Shown here: positions 33,058 to 40,657 of the stretch, one piece after another
Layout: each line of letters begins with the position of its first letter
Numbering within the stretch: position 1 is the stretch's first letter
Origin: Natrinema amylolyticum
GTDB lineage: Archaea; Halobacteriota; Halobacteria; Halobacteriales; Natrialbaceae
NCBI RefSeq assembly: GCF_020515625.1
Contig: NZ_JAIWPJ010000001.1
Location: forward strand, 1,488,001 to 1,552,000
Reading direction: 5' to 3'
Length of the DNA stretch: 64,000 bases
Notes under the pieces: generated by a model
Database searches by the model: none
What the model was told of the DNA's origin: nothing
What the model saw: only the letters and a program-made list of their open reading frames with translations
Translations under genes and position numbers: made by a program

Positions 33058-35463
33058 GTGACTCCCGATCTCGGAATCGTCTCGCCGTCGTGGCTCGCGG
33101 CCCACCGCGACGCGGATTCGGTGGTCGTCGTCGACGTCCGCGAGGAGCGAGACTACGGGCGACTGGGTCACGTTCCGGGCGCGGTCAGCGTCCCGGCCGA
33201 CCGGTTTCGCGATCCGAGCAGCGTCGCCGACGGGAAGCTCCCGGCCCCCGACGACTTCGCCGATCTGGTACGCGAGGCCGGAATCAATCGCACGGACACC
33301 GTCGTCGCGTACGGGGACGACGGCGGCGCGCTCGCGGCCCGGTTCCTGCTCACCGCCGCCGTCTACGGCCACGAGGGAGACCTCTTCTTGCTCGACGGCG
33401 GTCTCGAGGGGTGGCGCGAGGCCGAGGACCGGGCGCTCACCACTGCTGTCACCGACTCAGAGCCGAGCGCGTACGAGGCGACGCTGCGGGACGACGCGCC
33501 GATCGTCGACCGCGAGGGCGTCGAAGCCGCCGTCGAGGGCGACGCGGTCGTCGTCGACACCCGGACCGCCGCCGAGTACGAGCAGTCGCGGGTTCCCGGA
33601 GCCGTCCACCTCGACTGGGTAGACCTGCTCGAGGACGGGCGGCTCAGAGACGAGGACGAACTCGAGGACCTGCTCGCCGAGAACGGCATCACGCCGGACG
33701 AGCGGATCGTCCTCTACTGTAACACGGCGCGGCGGCTCAGCCACACCTTCGTCGCGCTCCGACACCTGGGTTACGAGGACGTCTCGTTCTACGAGGGGAG
33801 CCTGACCGATTGGGTGCGCGCCGAAGCACCGGAGTGGGACCCAGTCGAGTTACAGGAACAGGTCCGATACTACGCCGACAACGGCGGCTTCGAGGCGATG
33901 GTCGACGAACTGGGCGAGGACGTGCTCGGCCGTCTGAAGCTGATCGGGCTCTACCACCAGAAACAGCGTGGCTACTTCATGCTCCGGACGCGGGCTCCCG
34001 GCGGCGTGTTGACCGCCGAGCAGGCCCGCGCGGTCGGCGAGGTCGCCGACGAGTTCGCGAGGGCCCCCGAGGAGTATGGCGGCCCCGACCAGAACCCGGT
34101 CTTCGGCGACGGCTACCTCGACGTGACGACGCGCCAAGACGTCCAGATGCACTGGATCGAGATCGAGGACGTCGCCGAGATCTGGGACCGCTACGACGCG
34201 GTCGGCCTCTCGACGATGCAGGCCTGCGGGAACTCCGTGCGCAACGTCGTCGGCTGTCCCGCGGCCGGACTCGATCCCGACGAGACCGTCGATATCCGAC
34301 CCGTCGTCGAGCGGGTGAGTCAGCGATTCCTCGGCGACCATCACTACGCCAACCTGCCCCGGAAGTTCAAGGTCAGCGTCACCGGCTGTCACGAGGACTG
34401 CGCCCGGTCGGGGATCCAGGACCTCGGGCTGACGCCGGCCCGCAAGGACGGCCGCGAGGGGTTCGTCGCGCGGGTCGGCGGCGGCCTCTCGGACGGCCCG
34501 CGGGTCGCCAGCGACATCGACCTCTTCGTCGAACCCGAGCAGGTCGACGACCTCGTCGCCGCGATGGCCGACCTGTTCGTAGATCACGGCAGCTACCTCG
34601 ACACCGCGGTCAACCGCCTGCGATTCCTCGTCGCCGAGTTCGGCCCCGAGGAGTTCCGCGACGAACTCGAGACATACGCCGACTTCGAGTTCGTCGAGCC
34701 CGACGAGACCCTGACGATGGAGTACCGGGGCGACCACGTCGGCGTTCACGAACAGGTGGACGGCCGCTCGTACGTCGGCCTGAACGTCCCGACGGGTCGC
34801 ATGGGCGGCGACGAGTTCGCAGATCTCGCCCGCCTGAGCGGCGAATTGGGCGACGGCGAACTCCGCCTGACGCCCAACCAGAACGTCCTCGTTCCCCACC
34901 TGGACGACACGGAACTCGAGGCGCTGCTCGAGGAACCGCTCCTCGAGCGATACAGCCCGGATCCGGGGCCGTTCACGCGCGGGATCGTCACCTGCACGGG
35001 CCGGGAGTTCTGTAACTACGGGATCATCGAGACGAAAAACCGGGCGATCAGGTGGGCACGCGAGTTAGACGACTGGGCCGAGGAGGCCGGGATCGCCGAC
35101 GACCACGAGGCGATCCGGATCCACATGTCTGGCTGTTCGGCCTCCTGTGCTCAGCCTCAACTCGGCGATTTCGGGCTGCGAGGTGAGGTCTACCGCGACG
35201 ACTACGAGTCCGGGCGGGCGGCCGACCTCGGCCTCGGCGGCGACCTCGGGAACGACGAGTTCATCGACTGGCTCGTCGGGAAGATCCCGATCGACGACGT
35301 TCCCGGGGTCGTCAAAGCGACGATGCGGGCCTACGACGCCGACAGCGGGCCCGACGAGTCCTTCACCGAGTGGACGCGCCGGACCGCGAACGCGGACCTG
35401 CGGGAGATCGTCACGGATCCGCCGGCGCGCGAGCCGCCAGCCATCGGGACGGAGGTGAGCTGA
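33058..35463 (+). CDS. Double rhodanese fused to a siroheme nitrite/sulfite reductase
   Basis: 801 residues with a GTG start. Residues about 5-135 form a rhodanese domain whose active-site cysteine is absent (VVAYGDDGG). Residues about 145-262 form a second one with the catalytic Cys at 221 (LYCNTARRLSHTF). From about 280 the protein is a ferredoxin-type nitrite/sulfite reductase: QDVQMHWIEIEDVAEIWD, GNSVRNVVGCPAAG, VSVTGCHEDCARSGIQDLGL, and the 4Fe-4S/siroheme cysteines C646-x5-C652 (CTGREFC) and C693-x3-C697 (CSASC). Rhodaneses carry sulfane sulfur, so a substrate such as sulfite, or sulfur released from a persulfide, is as likely as nitrite. One nucleotide separates its stop from the FrhB-like gene, the presumed electron donor. 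Confidence 0.88.
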   Translation: MTPDLGIVSPSWLAAHRDADSVVVVDVREERDYGRLGHVPGAVSVPADRFRDPSSVADGKLPAPDDFADLVREAGINRTDTVVAYGDDGGALAARFLLTAAVYGHEGDLFLLDGGLEGWREAEDRALTTAVTDSEPSAYEATLRDDAPIVDREGVEAAVEGDAVVVDTRTAAEYEQSRVPGAVHLDWVDLLEDGRLRDEDELEDLLAENGITPDERIVLYCNTARRLSHTFVALRHLGYEDVSFYEGSLTDWVRAEAPEWDPVELQEQVRYYADNGGFEAMVDELGEDVLGRLKLIGLYHQKQRGYFMLRTRAPGGVLTAEQARAVGEVADEFARAPEEYGGPDQNPVFGDGYLDVTTRQDVQMHWIEIEDVAEIWDRYDAVGLSTMQACGNSVRNVVGCPAAGLDPDETVDIRPVVERVSQRFLGDHHYANLPRKFKVSVTGCHEDCARSGIQDLGLTPARKDGREGFVARVGGGLSDGPRVASDIDLFVEPEQVDDLVAAMADLFVDHGSYLDTAVNRLRFLVAEFGPEEFRDELETYADFEFVEPDETLTMEYRGDHVGVHEQVDGRSYVGLNVPTGRMGGDEFADLARLSGELGDGELRLTPNQNVLVPHLDDTELEALLEEPLLERYSPDPGPFTRGIVTCTGREFCNYGIIETKNRAIRWARELDDWAEEAGIADDHEAIRIHMSGCSASCAQPQLGDFGLRGEVYRDDYESGRAADLGLGGDLGNDEFIDWLVGKIPIDDVPGVVKATMRAYDADSGPDESFTEWTRRTANADLREIVTDPPAREPPAIGTEVS

Positions 35464-36765
35464 ATGAGCGGCACGCACCGGCCGAGCGTTCCCCGGCAGG
35501 GCGTCAAGGGGGTCGGCAGCGACCCGCGCGAACGTGACCGCGACGTCGCCGAGGCCCCCGGCAAGATCTGGTTCCGGGACCTGGACGAGGCCGTCATCGA
35601 GGCCGACCGCTGTATCCAGTGTGCCTCCTGTGTCGCCGCCTGCCCCTCCGACTCCATCGGTATCGACGAGGACGAGGGCAGACCGACCCTCGTCAAGATG
35701 TGCACCGGCTGCTCGCGCTGCTGGGACTTCTGTCCCCGCAGCGGCCTGCGCTACGAGCGCCACCTCGAGCTCGCGCGCGAGGAACGTCACCTCGATGAGC
35801 CGGCGACCTACGCCGCGCGGGCGGACGCCGACGCCGCCGACGCCGGCCAGGACGGCGGCGTCGTGACCGCGCTCCTCGCGGAACTGATCGAGGCCGGCGA
35901 ACTGGACGGGGCGATCGTCGCCCGCGAGCGCGACGACGAACCGCTCCGCGGCGAGGCGTTCCTGGCGACCTCGCGCGAGGACCTGCTCGACGCCGGCGGC
36001 AGCATCTACAATCAGACGATGGGGCTGGGGCAGATCGAGGAGTTGCTCGCCGATGCCGATCTCGAGAGCGAGGCGCACAGTGCCTCGGACAGTCGAGCGG
36101 GGAGTGAAACGACCCGCGAGACGGACGATCCGGACCTCGCGCTCGTCGGGACGCCGTGCGTGATTCAGGGCGCGACCGCGCTCGATCGCTACGATCACGC
36201 ACCGGCCGATCCGATCGCGCTCACGATCGCTCTGATGTGTACCCGCAGCTTCGAGCACGGCCGTCTGGTCTCGCGTCTCGAGGCCTTCGACGTCGATCCC
36301 GCGGCCGTCGAGTCGCTCGACATCAGCGACGGACGGCTGCACGCAGTCGACGAGAACGGCGAGACCCTCCTCGAGGAAGACGTCGCGGCGTTCGACGCGG
36401 CGGGGCTACGCGGCTGCGACGAGTGCGCCGATTTCGTCGGCGACGCGGCCGACATCAGCGTCGGCAACGTCGGCAGCGAGGAGGGCTACACGACCGCGAT
36501 CGTTCGGACTGAAACCGGCGACTCCGCATGGGAGCGAGCCGCGGCGACCGGGCTCGAGACGACGGAAATCGACCGGCCGTCGACCCTGGAGAAACTGGCC
36601 GACTGGAACCGGCGACGTGCGGAATCGATCCTCCCGCGGGAGTTCGACCCCGAAGGGAGCATCGGGATCCCCTACGAACGCCACCGCGAGGCCTACGACG
36701 GGACCGATCGCGAGCCGGAGCCGCTGAATCCGGCCCGCGTCCACCAGTACGAGGAGTGGTGTTGA
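35464..36765 (+). CDS. FrhB-type coenzyme F420 hydrogenase/dehydrogenase beta-subunit protein
   Basis: 433 residues. Two 4Fe-4S ferredoxin motifs lie at C50-x2-C53-x2-C56-x3-C60 (CIQCASCVAAC) and C80-x2-C83-x2-C86-x3-C90 (CTGCSRCWDFC). The FrhB/FdhB domains follow: GQDGGVVTALLAELIEAGEL, AGGSIYNQTMGLGQIEELLA, ALVGTPCVIQGATAL, and a C-terminal GCDECADFVGDAADISVGN binding FAD, an Fe-S cluster and F420. The family transfers electrons between F420H2, flavin and Fe-S centres. It follows the rhodanese-siroheme reductase directly and would supply it with electrons, a two-gene counterpart of the single-chain F420-dependent sulfite reductase of methanogens. A Ser/Glu-rich insert (about 201-222) precedes LALVGTPC. 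Confidence 0.88.
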   Translation: MSGTHRPSVPRQGVKGVGSDPRERDRDVAEAPGKIWFRDLDEAVIEADRCIQCASCVAACPSDSIGIDEDEGRPTLVKMCTGCSRCWDFCPRSGLRYERHLELAREERHLDEPATYAARADADAADAGQDGGVVTALLAELIEAGELDGAIVARERDDEPLRGEAFLATSREDLLDAGGSIYNQTMGLGQIEELLADADLESEAHSASDSRAGSETTRETDDPDLALVGTPCVIQGATALDRYDHAPADPIALTIALMCTRSFEHGRLVSRLEAFDVDPAAVESLDISDGRLHAVDENGETLLEEDVAAFDAAGLRGCDECADFVGDAADISVGNVGSEEGYTTAIVRTETGDSAWERAAATGLETTEIDRPSTLEKLADWNRRRAESILPREFDPEGSIGIPYERHREAYDGTDREPEPLNPARVHQYEEWC

Positions 36766-36794
36766 GACGGCGGTGCGACACCGGGGCGAGCGTT

Positions 36795-36852
36795 GTCGAC
36801 GGCAGCACTGAGCGGGCGCTGTCGACGACAGCACTGAGCGAGCGCTGTCGGC
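36795..36852 (+). repeat. 26-bp tandem repeat, about 2.2 copies
   Basis: GTCGACGGCAGCACTGAGCG... at 36795 repeats at 36821 with a single change, and a fragment follows at 36847. It lies 30 nt after the FrhB-like stop codon. No function is evident. Confidence 0.6.
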
Positions 36853-36880
36853 GGCGGCGATTCGCCGACCCCCCGCCAGT

Positions 36881-36911
36881 GTGAAGAATTTTCACCCGGC
36901 GGGAATTCCCG
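36881..36911 (+). promoter_or_regulatory. Two adjacent inverted repeats before the HTH regulator
   Basis: GTGAA-GAATT-TTCAC (36881-36895) is followed by the perfect 12-bp palindrome CGGGAATTCCCG (36900-36911), ending 36 nt before the ATG at 36948. Their position at the promoter of an HTH gene makes them candidate operators, possibly autoregulatory. Confidence 0.45.
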
Positions 36912-36947
36912 TTCGCCGTTATCCCGCGTGCGGCCGTACGAACCGAT

Positions 36948-37610
36948 ATGACGGGCTTTCGTGCAACGGTCGTCGTCGACGAACCGGCGGACTGTCCGGT
37001 GGCCGACGTCTCCGCCTCCCTCGAGGAACCGGTCGACTCGGTCTCTCGGTCGTCTCAGTCGACGGCCGAGGGAACGGTCGTCGAGGAGTTCGGCGTCGAC
37101 GCCGACGCCTCGGTCGAGGGGGATCACGACGTCGAACTGACGCCGGTCCAATCCAACGACAGAGAGGCGATCTATCGGTTCGAGCGCGACGGCACCGCCG
37201 ACTGCGCCTGCGAAGTCATCGAGGGGACGGGAACGCTGGTCTCGTCGGTCCGCGCCCAGAACGGAGCGTTGCTCCTCTCCTTTCGAACCCTCGAACTGGC
37301 CGAGATCGCCGAGATCGTCGACGAACTGCGCGCGTACTTCGACGGCGTCGTCGTCGAGGAACTCACGCAGGACCACGAGGGGGTCTCCGCCGATCCGGTC
37401 GTCGTCGACCGCGAGGAACTCACGACGAGACAGCGGGAGATCATCGAGACGGCCCACGAGATGGGCTACTTCGACTATCCGAAGGGCGCGAACGCGACGG
37501 ACGTGGCCGAGGAACTCGGCGTCGCCCGGTCGACGTTTACCGAGCATCTGGCGGCGGCCCAGACGAAGCTGATGGACGCGATCCTCGAGGCGGAGGGGGA
37601 GCAGCAGTAA
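36948..37610 (+). CDS. HTH-10 (bacterio-opsin activator-like) transcriptional regulator
   Basis: 220 residues. The C-terminal HTH-10 domain (about 160-215) is typical: LTTRQREIIETAHEMGYFDY, PKGANATDVAEELGVARSTF, TEHLAAAQTKLMDAIL. The N-terminal part has a beta-rich sensor-like region (FRATVVVDEPADCPVADVSA) with cysteines at about residues 15, 86 and 88 (DCPVADV, ADCACEV); those could sense redox or bind a ligand. Placed directly after the siroheme reductase/FrhB pair, it may regulate it; this rests on position. Confidence 0.85.
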   Translation: MTGFRATVVVDEPADCPVADVSASLEEPVDSVSRSSQSTAEGTVVEEFGVDADASVEGDHDVELTPVQSNDREAIYRFERDGTADCACEVIEGTGTLVSSVRAQNGALLLSFRTLELAEIAEIVDELRAYFDGVVVEELTQDHEGVSADPVVVDREELTTRQREIIETAHEMGYFDYPKGANATDVAEELGVARSTFTEHLAAAQTKLMDAILEAEGEQQ

Positions 37611-37662
37611 TTCGCCGCGCTGTCCCAGTAACCCTTTGACGGACGCCTCCCTTCTCGAGGAC

Positions 37663-38037
37663 ATGGACGTCATTCACACGGCCCTGTGGGTATCGGACAT
37701 CGAGCGGACGCGCGAGTTCTATATCGACGGCCTCGGACTGGAAGAGAACTGGTCGTTCACCGCCGACGACGGCGTCGAAAACGTCTATATCGGCGGCGAG
37801 AACGGCGAGTTTCAGTTCAAATACGATCCCGATGGCGGTCCGGAAATCGATTCGGGGACGATGGCCCACGTCGCGGTCGGCGTCGATAGCACCGACGAGA
37901 CCTTCGAGCAGTTGAGAGAGCGAGAAGATCCGCCGGTGCAGACGGAGCCGACGACGATGGCCGACATCGACGTCCGCGTCGCGTTCGTCGAGGACCCGGA
38001 CGGCTACGTCGTCGAACTGGTCGAAGAACTCGAGTAG
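37663..38037 (+). CDS. VOC-family protein (glyoxalase/dioxygenase fold)
   Basis: 124 residues from MDVIHTALWVSDIERTREFY; a TTG nine codons upstream is less likely. It has the two beta-alpha-beta3 units of the vicinal oxygen chelate fold, with the metal-ligand His in VIHTALWV (H5), GLGLEENWSF, MAHVAVGVDSTDETFEQL (second-half His) and FVEDPDGYVVELVEEL with the closing Glu. Lactoylglutathione lyase-like; the actual substrate is unknown. Single gene. Confidence 0.86.
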   Translation: MDVIHTALWVSDIERTREFYIDGLGLEENWSFTADDGVENVYIGGENGEFQFKYDPDGGPEIDSGTMAHVAVGVDSTDETFEQLREREDPPVQTEPTTMADIDVRVAFVEDPDGYVVELVEELE

Positions 38038-38075
38038 GTGCCGACGGAGCGACGGAGAGCGCGCCTCGCGATCGG

Positions 38076-39284
38076 CTACGTCTCGGAGGACTCGGCCGCG
38101 GCGGGTTCCGCGACGGTCGGCTGCGTTCGAACGACCTGAACGAGGAGGCCGGCCGCGACCGTGACGACGGCGGCCAGGAAGAGCCACGAGGTTCGGTAGC
38201 CGACCGTGTCGGCGAGGTAGCCGAACGCGGGTGGCGCGACGAGCGCGCCGCTGGTGAGCGCGAGCTGGCCGCCGGCGGTCGCGCCGCCCATCTCGTCGGC
38301 GCGGACGAGCGTCGCCATGACGGAGTAGTAGACGCCGGTGTAGCCGAGGACGAAGAAGCCGAGCACGGAGAACGCGACCGCGGCTCCGAGTTCGGTGGTC
38401 GTCGACGCGACGACGACGAACATGACGGCACTGCCCAGCGACTGGGCGACGAGCAATAGTCCGATCCTGACGCGGGGTTCGCCGGGGAGCACGTCGCTCA
38501 GCCAGCCCGTTAGCACGCGGCCGACGCTGCCGAACAACTGGACGAGCGCGAGGACGATACCGCCGAACGCGACCGACGCGCCGATCGATTCCTCGACGTA
38601 GAGGACGGTGTACCCGGTCGTCGTGAACAGTGCCGCGCCGAGGAATAGTCCCGCAGTCGTCAGAACGAGGTAGGGCCGGTTCGAGAGCAGCGCCCGAAAG
38701 TCGGGGTAGTCCGCCGCTTTCCCGCCGCTGTCGCTCGCGTAGCTGTGAGAGAAGAGGACGGCGACGACCAGACCGACCGCCGCGGCGACGAGGAATCCGG
38801 CCTGCCAGAAGAGCGCCCCCGCGAGGCCGGTAATGAGGAGCGCGCTGATACCGCTGCCGCCGGTGACGCCGACCTGCTTGATCCCCATCGCGAGGTTCTG
38901 GCGGCCCGGCTCGATGTTGTCGAAGACGGCCTTATTCGTTCCGGGAATCGCGGTTCCGTACATCGATCCGAGGACGAACACCGCCGCGAGCAACAGTGCA
39001 TACGTCGGCGCTCCCGCGACGAGAAGCGTGCCCGCTGCGAGTCCGACGAGACCGAGCGTCAGCGTCAGTCGTTCGCCGAATCGGTCCGTCAGCGCGCCCA
39101 GCGGCAACAGGAAGACGGCGTAACCGAGGGTGAGCGTGGTGACGACGACGCCGACCGAGAACCGAGAGAGACCGAACGCGTCGCGAAAAAACGGCGTCGC
39201 CGCAAAGATCGTGTAATAACAGATGCTCGCGGAGATCTGCCACGTCGTGACGAGAAGCACCGTCTTCCAGTACGACCGATCCAT
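38076..39284 (-). CDS. MFS transporter
   Basis: 402 residues with twelve membrane segments. The first is KTVLLVTTWQISASICYYTI; the MFS motif A is GALTDRFGERLTLTLG after helix 2, with the second-half equivalent GWLSDVLPGEPRVRIG. NLAMGIKQVGVTGGSGISAL and DEMGGATAGGQLALTSGALV lie in the motif C/helix 11 positions. Short acidic tail (ESSET). Substrate unknown. Divergent from the TRAP transporter, with a shared 271-nt AT-rich regulatory region. Confidence 0.88.
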   Translation of the reverse strand: MDRSYWKTVLLVTTWQISASICYYTIFAATPFFRDAFGLSRFSVGVVVTTLTLGYAVFLLPLGALTDRFGERLTLTLGLVGLAAGTLLVAGAPTYALLLAAVFVLGSMYGTAIPGTNKAVFDNIEPGRQNLAMGIKQVGVTGGSGISALLITGLAGALFWQAGFLVAAAVGLVVAVLFSHSYASDSGGKAADYPDFRALLSNRPYLVLTTAGLFLGAALFTTTGYTVLYVEESIGASVAFGGIVLALVQLFGSVGRVLTGWLSDVLPGEPRVRIGLLLVAQSLGSAVMFVVVASTTTELGAAVAFSVLGFFVLGYTGVYYSVMATLVRADEMGGATAGGQLALTSGALVAPPAFGYLADTVGYRTSWLFLAAVVTVAAGLLVQVVRTQPTVAEPAAAESSET

Positions 39285-39432
39285 TGCGCAGTACTGATCG
39301 AGAACAAGTTAAAAAAGATGCTATTATGCTCGTCTATGGATAGAGAATAGACCCTAAGTTCAAGAATTATTATAGTATAGATTGAAACAACATAGATTCA
39401 TCACATGTGTATTTTAACTACTTTCAGGGCCT

Positions 39433-39531
39433 CTAAACCATGTTCTGGTATGTGTGCCCATAACTAGGGCACAATAAGTGTCAGTTTCAGAAAGTCATGG
39501 TTGTTTAGACCATAACAACAGTTATTTATAG
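39433..39531 (+). promoter_or_regulatory. AT-rich regulatory region of the TRAP operon with inverted repeats
   Basis: TGTGCCC-ATAACTA-GGGCACA (39453-39473) is a perfect 7-bp inverted repeat. CTAAACCATG (39433-39442) has an imperfect inverse copy CATGGTTGTTTAG (39496-39508), and ATGGT/ACCAT (39497-39513) is nested within it. TTATTTATAG (39522-39531) is a TATA box about 27 nt before the ATG at 39556. The remaining part of the 39285-39555 gap is AT-rich without a gene. Confidence 0.5.
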
Positions 39532-39555
39532 TGTTATTCGAAACTGAGGGGCCGT

Positions 39556-40611
39556 ATGTGTGCCAACAGCGGTCAGCGCAGGCGAGACGTTCTAAAAGGC
39601 GCAGCGACGGCCGGCGTTATCAGTATGGCCGGCTGTCTCAGCGGCGACAGCGGCGACAAGATCACCGTTACGATCGGTGGGACATCCCAGAACAGTTCGA
39701 CGCAAGCGGCGGGGCAGGCGCTCGCACGTGCCGCCAGCCAGCACAGCGACACGGTCAACGTCTCCGTACAGGTAACGGACGGCTGGATCGCGAACCTCCA
39801 GGAGTACGACAGCGACAACATTCCCGCGATGGGCGTCGATAACAACTCGATCGCGAAGGCGATGGCGGACGAGGGGCCGTTCGCGGACAACCCCGTCGAG
39901 ACGCTCCCCCACCAGGGCTTCATGTTCACGTCGCTGCAGATCCACATGCTCGGTCTCGAGGACAGCGGCCTCGAGTCGACGGCGGATCTCAAAGAGGGCG
40001 GCTACACCATCTATCCCATCCAACCCGGCTTCGGGACGCGACAGCTGACGAAGGAAATCCTCGAGGACGCCGGCGTCTGGGAACAGAACGATATCAACAA
40101 GGCCGACACCAGCGACATTCCCGGCCAGGTCGAGGAAGGGAACATCGACGCAATCTGTATGTACGGCGCGAACGGCGTCGAACTCTCCGGCTGGTGTCAG
40201 GAGGTCGACGTTCGAAGCGGCGACGGCCTCTACCTGCTCGAGGTCGACGACGAGTTCCGACAGGCCATCGAGGACCACCCCGGCGCGCTGCTCGAGGAGT
40301 TCGAGCCCTACGGCTACGAGCAGGACGTGACCGATATCACGGACACGGTCACCTCGTGGTCGCTCGCGGCGCAGTGGGCGTTCGGTCCCGACGTCCCCGC
40401 CGAAGCGACCAAGGAGATCGCCCGGCTCTCGCTCGAGCACGAGGACACGCTCCGCGAGGCGGACAAGACGACGCTCGATTTCACGCCCGAAAAGATGACG
40501 GAGACGGTCATGGAGGACCTCGAGGTCCACGAGGGCGTCGCCGAATTCTTCGAAGAGAACGACGTCTGGGACGACGCCTGGACGCGCGGTGAAGCCGAGT
40601 CCGGCGAGTAA
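39556..40611 (+). CDS. TAXI-family TRAP transporter solute-binding lipoprotein
   Basis: 351 residues. The signal MCANSGQRRRDVLKGAATAG carries a twin-arginine motif, and the lipobox follows (SMAGC, Cys 27), so the protein is exported folded and lipid-anchored outside the membrane. The mature part follows the TAXI pattern (ITVTIGGTSQNSSTQAAGQA, ADLKEGGYTIYPIQPGFGTR, VEEGNIDAICMYGANG and a helical end). It captures a carboxylate-type ligand for the permease encoded 46 nt downstream. Ligand not identifiable; the neighbouring citrate synthase gene fits organic acids but is not proof. Confidence 0.9.
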   Translation: MCANSGQRRRDVLKGAATAGVISMAGCLSGDSGDKITVTIGGTSQNSSTQAAGQALARAASQHSDTVNVSVQVTDGWIANLQEYDSDNIPAMGVDNNSIAKAMADEGPFADNPVETLPHQGFMFTSLQIHMLGLEDSGLESTADLKEGGYTIYPIQPGFGTRQLTKEILEDAGVWEQNDINKADTSDIPGQVEEGNIDAICMYGANGVELSGWCQEVDVRSGDGLYLLEVDDEFRQAIEDHPGALLEEFEPYGYEQDVTDITDTVTSWSLAAQWAFGPDVPAEATKEIARLSLEHEDTLREADKTTLDFTPEKMTETVMEDLEVHEGVAEFFEENDVWDDAWTRGEAESGE

Positions 40612-40657
40612 TCGACGCGCCGAATCGCCCGGTTCCCCCTTTCGGTAATCCTGACCA

